A stretch of 41,808 nucleotides of DNA, taken from Burkholderiaceae bacterium. GTDB taxonomy: Bacteria > Pseudomonadota > Gammaproteobacteria > Burkholderiales > Burkholderiaceae_C. The stretch is from positions 1 through 41,808 of the forward strand of contig JACSRS010000190.1 of NCBI GenBank assembly GCA_014879655.1. Direction: 5' to 3'. The notes beneath the pieces were generated by a model that saw nothing but the letters and a program-made list of their open reading frames with translations, was not told the DNA's origin and did not search any database. Below, one piece after another: positions 29,132 through 37,000 of this stretch (position 1 is its first letter; each line of letters starts with the position of its first letter). A program made the position numbers and the translations under genes.

Positions 29132-30247
29132 ATGAGCCACCCCATCGAACCTTCGCCCGCTGCGGACACCGCCCGGCCTGAAACCCCGCAGTGGAGCGAC
29201 CCCGGTCGCTCGGCCACCTTTGTGAACTGGCTGAATGCGGTCGCCCCGCAGCACGAACTGGACACGGCCAGCGTGCGAATGGCTTCGGCCGATGCGAGTT
29301 TCCGGCGCTACTTGCGCGTCAACCACCGGGGTGGCGCGGGCAGTTTCATCATCATGGACGCACCGCCCGCGCTGGAAAATGCCCGACCGTTCGTCGACGT
29401 CGCCGCGCTGATGCAGGCAGCCGGCCTGAACGTGCCGCAGGTGCTGAACTGGGACGAAGCCAACGGTTTTCTGCTGCTGAGCGACCTGGGCGCGACGACG
29501 ATGATGGATGCCATCAACCCGGCCGACCCGCTCGCCAGCCTGCCGCTGTACCAGCAGGCCATTGACGCCCTGCTGCGCTGGCAGCTGGCGTCGCGCCCCG
29601 GCGTGCTGCCGGCGTATGACGAAGCCCTGCTGCGGCGCGAACTGGCGTTGTTTCCGGACTGGTACCTGGCGAAACACCGGTGCGTGGAGCTGACAGGCTC
29701 GCAGCGCAAGACACTGGAGCAGGCCTTCGACCAGATCGTCGCGCGCAATCTGGCGGCGCCCAGCGTGTATGTGCACCGCGATTTCATGCCCAGAAACCTG
29801 ATGTTGCCGGCAGACCCGGGCAACGGCATCGGCGTGCTCGACTTCCAGGATGCGGTGCACGGCCCGGTCACCTACGACATCGCCAGCCTGATGCGCGACG
29901 CCTTCCTGAGCTGGGATGAAGAGTTCGTGCTTGATGTCACCGTCCGCTACTGGGAGAAGGCGCGCAAGGCCGGCCTGATGGATTTTGAAGACTGGCACAG
30001 CGATTTCGGCACGTTCTACCGGGCCGTCGAATGGATGGGGCTGCAACGCCACCTCAAGGTGGCCGGCATCTTTGCCCGGCTTACCCTGCGTGACGGCAAG
30101 CCGAAATACCTGGCGGATACGCCGCGTTTCATCGGCTACATCCGCGCCACCGCGAGCCGCTATCGCGAACTCAAGCCGCTGCTTCGACTGATCGACGAGG
30201 TCGAGGGAACGACACCCCCCCCGGTCTTCGTTTTTGGCAGAAATTGA
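29132..30247 (+). CDS. amgK: AmgK-like N-acetylmuramate/N-acetylglucosamine anomeric kinase
   Basis: The 371-residue product belongs to the aminoglycoside phosphotransferase fold. Catalytic motif VYVHRDFMPRNLML contains the Brenner HxD...N near residue 213, and the metal-binding aspartate is in GVLDFQDAVHGPVTYDIASL near residue 236. ADASFRRYLRV near the start fits the nucleotide loop. In Pseudomonas and many betaproteobacteria this gene beside lptD is AmgK, which phosphorylates recycled cell-wall sugars; the next step is MurU. Here murU is not the next gene (rsmE is), so either murU is elsewhere or the pathway is incomplete. The N-terminal 25 residues are Pro-rich and specific to this protein. 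Confidence 0.88.
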   Translation: MSHPIEPSPAADTARPETPQWSDPGRSATFVNWLNAVAPQHELDTASVRMASADASFRRYLRVNHRGGAGSFIIMDAPPALENARPFVDVAALMQAAGLNVPQVLNWDEANGFLLLSDLGATTMMDAINPADPLASLPLYQQAIDALLRWQLASRPGVLPAYDEALLRRELALFPDWYLAKHRCVELTGSQRKTLEQAFDQIVARNLAAPSVYVHRDFMPRNLMLPADPGNGIGVLDFQDAVHGPVTYDIASLMRDAFLSWDEEFVLDVTVRYWEKARKAGLMDFEDWHSDFGTFYRAVEWMGLQRHLKVAGIFARLTLRDGKPKYLADTPRFIGYIRATASRYRELKPLLRLIDEVEGTTPPPVFVFGRN

Positions 30248-30264
30248 ACAAAATTGCCATCAAG

Positions 30265-30293
30265 CCAGCGTCAAATGGTCAGTTGTTGCTATT
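30265..30293 (-). repeat. Dispersed repeat, copy 2
   Basis: On the reverse strand AATAGC (30293-30288), six bases, then TGACCATTTGACGCTGG (30281-30265), identical in its core to copies 1 and 3. It lies in the 63-base gap between amgK and rsmE, read opposite to those genes. Confidence 0.85.
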
Positions 30294-30310
30294 ACTAGCA
30301 TAGTAAAAAG

Positions 30311-31048
30311 ATGCCCCGCATTCACTGCCCGCTGCCGCTGACGACCGGCCAGGCGCTGGACCTGCCGGCGGGCGCTGCCCGCCATGTGCAGGTGCTGCGC
30401 GCGCAGCCCGGCGACACGCTGACGCTGTTTGCCGGCGAGCCGGGCGCCGGCGAGTTCGAGGCGACCGTCACGCGCATGGGCCGCTCCGAAGTGCAGGTTC
30501 TGGTGGGTGCGCACCGGGCGGTGGAGCGTGAGGCGCCTCGCGCCATCCACCTGCTGGCCGGCATCATCGCCAACGAGCGCATGGACTGGCTGGTCGAAAA
30601 AGCCACCGAACTGGGCGCGGCCAGCTTCACACCGCTGCTGGCGGCTCGCTGCGTGCTCAAGCTCAAGGGCGAGCGTTCCGAGCGCAAGCTGGCCCACTGG
30701 CAGGCGGTGGCCGTCGCCGCCTGCGAACAAAGCGGCCGCAACGGGGTCCCGCCGGTGCACGAGGCCGCATCGCTGGCGCAGTGGATCAAGGCAAACCCGC
30801 ACCCGCCGGTCGCAGCGGTGGCGACGCCGCTGCGCTTGCTGCTGTCGCTGCAGCCCGACGCGCGCCCGCTGCGCGAAGCGGCTGCGGGCGATGCGGCTGT
30901 CTGGCTGCTGTCCGGACCCGAAGGTGGCCTCGCGCCGGAAGAAGAAGCAGCCGCGCGCGGCGCAGGCTTCTTGCCGGTGACGCTCGGCCCGCGTGTGCTG
31001 CGCGCCGAGACCGCGCCACTGGCGGTGCTGGCGGCGCTGCTGGTCTGA
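30311..31048 (+). CDS. rsmE: 16S rRNA (uracil-1498-N3)-methyltransferase RsmE
   Basis: The product is 245 residues. It starts MPRIHCPLPL with a small PUA-like domain (LPAGAARHVQVLRAQPGD) to about residue 70, followed by the SPOUT-fold methyltransferase. KATELGAASFTPLLAARC and EQSGRNGVPPVH are conserved, and the knot that binds SAM is made by LLSGPEGGLAPEE near residue 200 and LGPRVLRAETAPLA at the C-terminus. It methylates a single uridine of 16S rRNA. The dispersed repeat sits in the short gap before it, and a long-loop inverted repeat follows the stop. Confidence 0.96.
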   Translation: MPRIHCPLPLTTGQALDLPAGAARHVQVLRAQPGDTLTLFAGEPGAGEFEATVTRMGRSEVQVLVGAHRAVEREAPRAIHLLAGIIANERMDWLVEKATELGAASFTPLLAARCVLKLKGERSERKLAHWQAVAVAACEQSGRNGVPPVHEAASLAQWIKANPHPPVAAVATPLRLLLSLQPDARPLREAAAGDAAVWLLSGPEGGLAPEEEAAARGAGFLPVTLGPRVLRAETAPLAVLAALLV

Positions 31049-31085
31049 TCGGCCGCCCTCGTTCGCGCCTGGTCTTGCCCGGCCA

Positions 31086-31136
31086 CTTGCCGGTCGCGTC
31101 CAGCCCCTCTTGCTGCCCAGCCCGCTGACCGGCAAG
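31086..31136. repeat. Perfect 10-bp inverted repeat between convergent genes
   Basis: CTTGCCGGTC (31086-31095) and GACCGGCAAG (31127-31136) are exact complements across a 31-base loop, in the gap between convergent rsmE and the DUF2249 gene. No T run follows. It may act as a two-way terminator or be a transcription barrier. Confidence 0.5.
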
Positions 31137-31158
31137 GCCCAGGCGGAGGAGATTGGCC

Positions 31159-31431
31159 TCAACCCCGGATGAAATCAATCATCACGCCGTCGGCGCCGCG
31201 GTGCCGGTAGGCAATCTCCACCAGCTCGCCGTACCGGGCCCGCAGCTGCTGCAACAGCGGCAGCGGGTCGTGATCGTTGACGAAGCGCATGGTCTCGCCA
31301 GTGGTGAGCGCGTCGAGGGCCCCGAAGATGGCCGCGTGCCGGAACCGCTTGGCGATGCCGCGCGCATCGAACGGGTAGATGGCGTCGGGCGAGAGGTGGG
31401 CATGCGGCTGCGCGGGCTGGGGGGCGTTCAT
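31159..31431 (-). CDS. DUF2249-type small protein
   Basis: A 90-residue product from ATG 31431 with GAGGAA in front. It begins with a flexible His/Pro/Gln-rich stretch (about residues 1-20); the core has GIAKRFRHAAIFGALDALTTGE and then MRFVNDHDPLPLLQQLRARYG, the ExxRxVxDHDPxPL-like signature of DUF2249, which is related to the SirA/TusA fold. No TusA-type catalytic cysteine is present. Family proteins are often linked to nitrogen-oxide or anaerobic metabolism, but nothing around here confirms that. It follows fdxA by 36 bases and may be co-transcribed with it. Confidence 0.82.
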   Translation of the reverse strand: MNAPQPAQPHAHLSPDAIYPFDARGIAKRFRHAAIFGALDALTTGETMRFVNDHDPLPLLQQLRARYGELVEIAYRHRGADGVMIDFIRG

Positions 31432-31467
31432 CAGGAGTTCCTCGGTCTGGATGGTGAAAAAAAAGGG

Positions 31468-31791
31468 TCAGCGCTGGAGCTGGTCCAGCTTGTGCTCGAT
31501 GGCGGCCCATTCCTCGGCGTCTGGCAGGGCTGCCTTGCTGCGCACGATGGGCTTCCACTGGCGCGCCAGTTCGGCGTTCAGCGGGGTGAAGTCGCGCTGG
31601 TCACGCGGCACGTCTTCTTCGGCGTAGATGGCCTCGACCGGGCACTCGGGCACGCATAGTGCGCAGTCGATGCAGTCGTCCGGGTCGATCACGAGGAAGT
31701 TGGCGCCCTCGCGGAAGGCGTCGGTCGGGCAGACGTCCACACAGTCGGTGTACTTGCAACGGATGCAGGACTCGGTGACAACAAAGGTCAT
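31468..31791 (-). CDS. fdxA: Seven-iron ferredoxin FdxA
   Basis: The 107-residue product is the standard FdxA length. It has [19 protein letters not shown] at residues 8-26, then [19 protein letters not shown] at about 38-56, the cysteine spacing for one [3Fe-4S] and one [4Fe-4S] cluster. The C-terminal tail [17 protein letters not shown] is characteristic of the Azotobacter-type ferredoxin I group. It is a cytosolic electron carrier; the FPR-type reductase is not nearby. The gap to the divergent MFS gene is AT-rich near its start (31830-31870), probably its promoter. Confidence 0.96.
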   Translation of the reverse strand: MTFVVTESCIRCKYTDCVDVCPTDAFREGANFLVIDPDDCIDCALCVPECPVEAIYAEEDVPRDQRDFTPLNAELARQWKPIVRSKAALPDAEEWAAIEHKLDQLQR

Positions 31792-31829
31792 GATCGGTAG
31801 CGCGCTTGCCGGCGCAGTTCAGTGGTGGC

Positions 31830-31870
31830 TCATAAGATGCATACCAAAAGAATATTTGAATGTAGTGGGT
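31830..31870. promoter_or_regulatory. AT-rich segment upstream of fdxA
   Basis: A stretch with CATAAGATGCATACC and AAGAATATTTGAA words stands out from the GC-rich surroundings about 40-80 bases before fdxA. It probably holds the fdxA promoter or a regulator site; I could not match a known operator with confidence. Confidence 0.35.
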
Positions 31871-31940
31871 GAACGACCCGCCGGCAAGGGTTGTCCCTGA
31901 TTCCAGCATTGACTTGTCGGCCGCGCCCCCGCCCCGGCGC

Positions 31941-31970
31941 GTCGCCGTCGCCGTCGCCGTCGCCGTCGCG
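31941..31970. repeat. Hexanucleotide tandem repeat upstream of MFS gene
   Basis: Five units of GTCGCC (the last GTCGCG) run in direct tandem, ending 67 bases before the MFS start codon. A change of unit number would alter spacing in the promoter or leader. In the open upstream reading frame it encodes a Ser-Pro repeat, but that frame is not supported as part of the protein. Confidence 0.75.
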
Positions 31971-32037
31971 TGCGGCGCGGGCCACCATCGCCAGCGCGAC
32001 AGCCCGAATCACGCCCGGCTTCTATAAACTGCGACTG

Positions 32038-33210
32038 ATGAATCGAAACCTTACGTTGCTGGCCGTCTGTCAAGGCCTGTTCCTGACCAATAACGTGGTG
32101 TTCATTGCCGTCAACGGTCTGGTGGGCCTGAGCATCGCCCCGCTGGGCTGGATGGCGACGCTGCCGGTGATGGGCTATGTGGTGGGCGGCGCGCTGTCGA
32201 CCTCGCTGGTCGCACGGACTCAGATGCGCTTCGGTCGCCGGATTTCGTTCCAGATCGGTCTGGCGGTGGCGCTCATTTCAGCGCTGATGTGTGCCTGGTC
32301 GGCCATCAGCGGCAACTTCTGGCTGCTGGTGGTCTCTACCGTGGTTGCCGGCTACTACAGCGCCAACGGCCAGCTCTACCGCTTTGCCGCGGCCGAGCTG
32401 TCGGCGCCGGCGTTTCGCGAAAAGGCCGTCTCGCTGGTCATGGCCGGGGGGCTGATCGGCGCGGTCATCGGGCCCAACATGGCCGCAAAGACCAAGGGGC
32501 TGTTCGCCGTGCCCTTTGTCGGCGCCTACCTGTCGCTGGCCGTGGTCGCGGTGCTTGCGATGGTGCTGATGGCTTTCGTCAAATTTCCGCCGGTGCCGCC
32601 CAGGGTTCAGGGCGCCGATCAGGGCCGGCCGATGTCGCAGATCATGCGCCAGCCGGTGTTCATCGTCGCCACGCTGGCAGCAGCGCTGAGCTACGGCGTG
32701 ATGAACCTGCTGATGGCCGCCACGCCGCTGGCCATGCAGGTCTGCGGCTTTGACTTCCCGGATGCCGCCTTCGTGCTGGAATGGCATGTGATCGGCATGT
32801 TTGCGCCGGGATTTTTCACCGGGCACCTGATTCGCAAGTTCGGCACACTACCGGTGATGGGCGTGGGTGTGCTGCTCAACGCGCTGTGCATTGCAGTGGC
32901 GCTGTCAGGCGTGGATCTGCACCAGTTCGTGATTGCGCTGTTCCTGCTCGGCGTGGGCTGGAACTTTCTCTTCACGGGCAGCACCACGTTGTCGCTGCGG
33001 GCCTACAGGCCCGAAGAAAAGGACCGCGCGCAGGCCGCCATCAACTTCTGGGTGTTTGCGACCATGGCGTTCACCTCGTTCGCTTCGGGCGCGCTGGTGA
33101 CCACGCAGGGCTGGGCGCTGCTGAACATGGGTTCGATGCTGCCGGTGGCGCTGACCGGGCTGGCGCTGATCTGGCTGGCCATGAAGCAGCGTGCCGAAGC
33201 GGCGCGCTGA
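32038..33210 (+). CDS. Major facilitator superfamily transporter
   Basis: From the ATG at 32038 the product has 390 residues and about 12 hydrophobic segments; the upstream 49 codons through the hexanucleotide repeat are rejected because the transporter fold begins at NLTLLAVCQGLFLTN. The loop between helices 2 and 3 (RTQMRFGRRISFQIG) resembles the MFS motif A. A basic central loop (about residues 185-210) divides the two halves, followed by IMRQPVFIVATLAAALSYG. The second half carries a GKFG-like turn (RKFGTLPVMGVG). The substrate is unknown. It converges on the frameshifted hydrolase gene, 12 bases away. Confidence 0.88.
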   Translation: MNRNLTLLAVCQGLFLTNNVVFIAVNGLVGLSIAPLGWMATLPVMGYVVGGALSTSLVARTQMRFGRRISFQIGLAVALISALMCAWSAISGNFWLLVVSTVVAGYYSANGQLYRFAAAELSAPAFREKAVSLVMAGGLIGAVIGPNMAAKTKGLFAVPFVGAYLSLAVVAVLAMVLMAFVKFPPVPPRVQGADQGRPMSQIMRQPVFIVATLAAALSYGVMNLLMAATPLAMQVCGFDFPDAAFVLEWHVIGMFAPGFFTGHLIRKFGTLPVMGVGVLLNALCIAVALSGVDLHQFVIALFLLGVGWNFLFTGSTTLSLRAYRPEEKDRAQAAINFWVFATMAFTSFASGALVTTQGWALLNMGSMLPVALTGLALIWLAMKQRAEAAR

Positions 33211-33222
33211 GGTGGTTCGGGT

Positions 33223-34121
33223 TCAGGCCGGCGGGAACCGGCTGTCCAGCCACACTTTGAGTCGTGCGAACACCGTTTCGCGCTCCGTCTCATTGAAGAT
33301 TTCGTGGTACATCGCTTCGAAAGCACGGCCTCCACCACGCCCGGCGGCGCCTCGGCGGCGAATTGCCGGCTGCCGGCCGGGTTGACCAGCCGGTCCTGCC
33401 CCGCGTAGAGCAGCAACGTGGGCACGCGCCATTGCCCCGCCGCCGCGAGGGTGGCCGGGCCGGCGTCAGCAATGAAACGTGCCAGCCGCGCGCTGATGCG
33501 GTCGTGCACCAGCCGGTCGTTGCGATAGGCATCGACCACTTGCGCCTCGTGCGACAGGTATTGCGGATCGAGGCCGTTGCCGACGCGCAGGTTGGGCGCA
33601 ATGCGCGGCAGCACACTGACCAGGAGTTTCTGCACCGGGTTCATGCCGGCGTCCAGTGCGGGCGACGACAGCACCAGCCCTTCGACCTTGCGCATGTTCA
33701 GCGACACCAGCCGCGCCGCCACCAGGCCCCCCAGGCTGTGGCCGAACAGGATCAGGGGAACGCGCGGATCGGTGTGCCGGCGCGTGTTGTCCAGAAGGTC
33801 GGCCAGGTCGTCGAGCAACTGGGTGTCGGTGGGCAGCGCACCGGGCTGCCCGCTGGATTCGCCGTGGCCGTGCTGGTCGTAGCCGCGCACCGCAAACCCC
33901 CAGCTGCTGAGCCGCTCGGCGACATGGTTGTAGCGCCCGGCGTGCTCACCCAGCCCGTGCACGATCAGCACCAGGCCGCGCGGGTGAACGCCCTTGGGCA
34001 ACGCCCAGTCCAGCACGGCCAGGCTGTTGCCGTCGTGGGCGATGAAATTGGTCAGTCGAGCATCCGGCAACTCCAGCTGCGGCCCATCAGCCACAGACGG
34101 CTCGATCGGCTGGGCATTCAT
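33223..34121 (-). pseudogene. Monoacylglycerol-lipase-like alpha/beta hydrolase, frameshifted near its end
   Basis: The reading frame from ATG 34121 gives a clear lysophospholipase/monoglyceride lipase: VLIVHGLGEHAGRY (oxyanion region, residues about 50-63), YDQHGHGESSG, the nucleophile elbow FGHSLGGLVAARL near residue 128, and the catalytic aspartate in LYAGQDRLVNPAG. After PPGVVEA (about 33330) that frame runs into unrelated sequence, while the natural C-terminus with the catalytic histidine region, AFEAMYHEIFNETERE to LDSRFPPA, continues in another frame to the TGA at 33223. One missing base around 33322-33332 explains it. Its ATG overlaps the M20 peptidase stop (ATGA). It may be a real mutation or a sequencing error. 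Confidence 0.8.
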
Positions 34122-35620
34122 GGCACGCGCGCGATGACCTGCGCCACCGCCGCCGTCAGCCGGCGCGCGAACGGCACATGCAGAAACTCGTTCGGCCCGT
34201 GCGCGTTGCTCTTGGGGCCAAGCACGCCGCAGACCATCATCTGCGCCTTGGGGAAACCCTGGCTGAGCATGTTCATCAGCGGAATGGTGCCGCCCTGACC
34301 GATGTAGCCGCAGGGCGCGCCGAAGTTCGCCAGGCTGGCGTCATTGAGCGCCTGCTCGAACCAGGGCGAGGTGGCCGGCGCATTCCAGCCGGTGGCACCG
34401 CCGTTGCTCGCGAAGGTCACGCGCGCCTGATAGGGCGCGTTGTCTTCGAGCAGCGCTTTCAGTTCCTGCACGGCCTGTGCCGCGTCGACCAGTGGCGGAA
34501 GGCGCAGGCTCAGCTTGAAAGCCGTGTAGGGGCGCAACACGTTGCCGGCGTCCTGCAGTGCTGGAAAGCCCTCGGCGCCGGTCACGCTCAGTGTTGGCGT
34601 CCAGGTGCGATTCAGCAGCGCCTGCAGCGGATCGGTGGTGGTCGGCAGCGCAAACGCGGTGGAGCCGCCGCAGTCGTAGTGCGCCCACGGAAAGCGCTTG
34701 TAAATCTCGTCGCCCAGGATGGCAGCGGTGGCACGCGCCTGCGCCACACGGTCGGCCGGCACCTCGCAATGAAAGCTGGCCGGCAACAGACGGCCGGTGG
34801 CGCTGTCTTCGAGCCGGTCGAGCACCTGGCGCATGATGCGAAAGCTCGAAGGCACCAGACCGGATGCATCGCCGGAATGCACGCCCTCGGTCAGGATCTC
34901 GACCTTCAGCGTGCCGCTCGCCATGCCGCGCAGGCTGGTGGTCAGCCACAGCTGGTCGTAGTTGCCGGCGCCGGAATCCAGGCACACCACCAGTCCCACA
35001 TCGCCCAGACGGTTGTTGTCGGGTGCGCGCAGTGCGTCGATATAAGGCAGCAGGTCGTAGGAGCCCGATTCCTCGCAGGTCTCGATCAGGCCCACGATGC
35101 GCGGATGCGGCACGTTCTGGCTTTTCAGGGCCTGCACCGCGGCAATGCTGGCATAGACCGCGTAGCCGTCATCCGCGCCGCCGCGGCCATAAAGCTTGCC
35201 GTCTTCGTATTTGGGCGTCCAAGGGCCCAGGTCGTTGCGCCAGCCGCTGAACTCGGGCTGTTTGTCCAGGTGGCCATACATCAGCACCGTGGTCTCGCTG
35301 CCGGCCCGCGTGGCGTCGATTTCAAAGAACAGCACCGGCGTTCGGGGCGTGCCGTCGGGCCGGGACAAGCGGATGATCTCCAGCCGCAGGCCCTCGATCT
35401 TTTGCGCCAATACCCAGTCGGCGGCATTGCGCAACACAGTTTCCAGGTAACCGTGTGCCGACCAGTCAGCGTCAAAACCCGGAGATTTGGCCGGTATGGC
35501 GATGTAGTCGGTCAGCTGGCGGACGATGTCGCCGTCCCACTTGGCAGTGACCGCCTGCAGGGTCCTTTCCGCGTCAAGCACGGCCGATGCGGGCATCTCA
35601 CGGTGAAGCGGTGCGTTCAT
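34118..35620 (-). CDS. M20 family metallopeptidase (dipeptidase-like)
   Basis: The 500-residue product has the two-zinc M20 site: LMYGHLDKQPE (metal histidine and aspartate, about residues 114-124), YGRGGADDGYA (bridging aspartate, about 148) and LIETCEESGS (catalytic glutamate pair, about 182), plus a later CLDSGAGNYDQ and the late histidine in SNAHGPNEFLHV. A dimerisation domain fills about 225-360. The family hydrolyses dipeptides or acylated amino acids in the cytosol; the length and motifs fit carnosinase/CNDP-type dipeptidases. GGAGAG precedes the ATG. It is translationally coupled to the downstream hydrolase. Confidence 0.94.
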   Translation of the reverse strand: MNAPLHREMPASAVLDAERTLQAVTAKWDGDIVRQLTDYIAIPAKSPGFDADWSAHGYLETVLRNAADWVLAQKIEGLRLEIIRLSRPDGTPRTPVLFFEIDATRAGSETTVLMYGHLDKQPEFSGWRNDLGPWTPKYEDGKLYGRGGADDGYAVYASIAAVQALKSQNVPHPRIVGLIETCEESGSYDLLPYIDALRAPDNNRLGDVGLVVCLDSGAGNYDQLWLTTSLRGMASGTLKVEILTEGVHSGDASGLVPSSFRIMRQVLDRLEDSATGRLLPASFHCEVPADRVAQARATAAILGDEIYKRFPWAHYDCGGSTAFALPTTTDPLQALLNRTWTPTLSVTGAEGFPALQDAGNVLRPYTAFKLSLRLPPLVDAAQAVQELKALLEDNAPYQARVTFASNGGATGWNAPATSPWFEQALNDASLANFGAPCGYIGQGGTIPLMNMLSQGFPKAQMMVCGVLGPKSNAHGPNEFLHVPFARRLTAAVAQVIARVP

Positions 35621-35723
35621 GAACTCTCCGGTGTGACAGCAAGGTTACAACTGTACCCGGCATGGCGCCTCAACTCCAGCCCCCTCGATCAAACCCGTCC
35701 GGCGCGCTGGCCCTGTCAGCCGC

Positions 35724-36977
35724 TCAGGCGAATTTGCGCCGCATCGCCCTGAAAAAGTCAGCGCTGAAGTGGGCCATCAGTGCTCGCAGCGGCGTGCATG
35801 CAGGCTCGGGCGCCAGACCGGCGCCCAGCCGCTCGATCTGGTGGTAGTACCAGCCCGCCTGGACCTGGTTGTTCAGCGCCCGCAAGGTCGGCGAGCGGCT
35901 GTTGGGGCCCCAGAACCCGGTGCCCAGCACCAGGCGATCCTCGTCCACTGCCAGCCGGTCCACCGTGCCGGCGAAAAGCTGCTTGGGGAAATCCGGCTGA
36001 ACGCAAAAGGGGCGTGCCAGGCCGATCAGGTCGGTATCGCCGCTGGTCAGCGCCGCCTCCATGCCGGCGCGGGTTCGAAAACCGCCGGTGACCATGATCG
36101 GCATGCGCGCCACACCCTTGATGGCCGCCGCGTATTGCAGGAACATGGCTTCGCGAACGCGCGTGCTGTCGCGGATTTCCGCTTGCGGCTTGAAGAATTC
36201 GAGCTGTTCGTAGGTGCCGCCGGAAACTTCCAGCAGGTCGATGCCGGCCTCACCCAGCCACTGGACGACCTGCAGGCATTCGCCCAGCGTGAAGCCGCCC
36301 TTGACGAAATCCGATGAATTGAGTTTGACGGCAACCGGGTAAGACGGCCCCACGGCGGTGCGCACGGCAGCCACCACTTCCATCAGCAGGCGGGCGCGGT
36401 TCTCCAGCGATCCACCCCAACCGTCTGTGCGCTGGTTGGTGCGGGGCGAAAGAAACTGCGACAGCAGGTAGCCATGCGCCGCGTGCACCTGCACCCCGTC
36501 CAGGCCGGCGGCCTTCATCCAGCCTGCAGTGGCGGCAAATCGCCGGATCACGTCCTGGATGTCGGCCTCCGTGGCTTCACGCGGGCGACCGAAGTTGCCG
36601 GCAATCTCGAGCTGCACCGCCGACGGCGCCATCGGCGTCCGGTTCACCAGCCGGGGGCATTGCCGTCCGGGGTGGCTGATCTGCGCCCACAGGGTGCTGC
36701 CGCCGGCGTGGGTGGCGTCGGCCCATTGACGCATCGGCGCCACGATGGCGGCATCTTCGGCCACCACATTGCCGGCGCGCTCCAGGTAGCGCCGGTCGAT
36801 CATGATGTTGCCGGTCAGCAGCAGGGCGGCGCCGCCCTCCGCCCAGGTGCGGTAAAGCCGCTGGTGCGCCACGGTGGGCCGGTCCTGCGCGTCGGCGAGG
36901 CCCTCGGTCATCGCCGCCTTGCCAATGCGGTTGGCCAGGGTGTGGCCGCAGGGCAGGGTCAGCGGTGTTTCAATCAT
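35724..36977 (-). CDS. NADH:flavin oxidoreductase / old yellow enzyme family protein
   Basis: The 417-residue product is a single TIM-barrel flavoenzyme. It begins IETPLTLPCGHTLANRIGKAAMTEGLA, has the FMN and substrate-binding histidine region GVQVHAAHGYLLSQFLSP near residue 175, then RTDGWGGSLENRARLL, and the phosphate-binding end MVTGGFRTRAGMEAA. There is no C-terminal FeS/FAD extension, so it resembles the single-domain OYE enzymes and not 2,4-dienoyl-CoA reductase FadH. Such enzymes reduce activated double bonds with NAD(P)H. It starts 23 bases after the wax ester synthase stop, so the two are probably one operon. Confidence 0.9.
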   Translation of the reverse strand: MIETPLTLPCGHTLANRIGKAAMTEGLADAQDRPTVAHQRLYRTWAEGGAALLLTGNIMIDRRYLERAGNVVAEDAAIVAPMRQWADATHAGGSTLWAQISHPGRQCPRLVNRTPMAPSAVQLEIAGNFGRPREATEADIQDVIRRFAATAGWMKAAGLDGVQVHAAHGYLLSQFLSPRTNQRTDGWGGSLENRARLLMEVVAAVRTAVGPSYPVAVKLNSSDFVKGGFTLGECLQVVQWLGEAGIDLLEVSGGTYEQLEFFKPQAEIRDSTRVREAMFLQYAAAIKGVARMPIMVTGGFRTRAGMEAALTSGDTDLIGLARPFCVQPDFPKQLFAGTVDRLAVDEDRLVLGTGFWGPNSRSPTLRALNNQVQAGWYYHQIERLGAGLAPEPACTPLRALMAHFSADFFRAMRRKFA

Positions 36978-37000
36978 CGAGGCGCTTGATGGTGCGAGGT

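Noticed and set aside
29026-29133. 35-codon reverse-strand ORF ending in ATGA overlap with lptD
   Set aside because: It begins exactly over the amgK start, has no ribosome site and mixed third-position bases; more likely part of the lptD leader than a gene.
34178-35752. 524-codon frame opposite the M20 peptidase
   Set aside because: Antisense shadow of a gene with all catalytic motifs in place.
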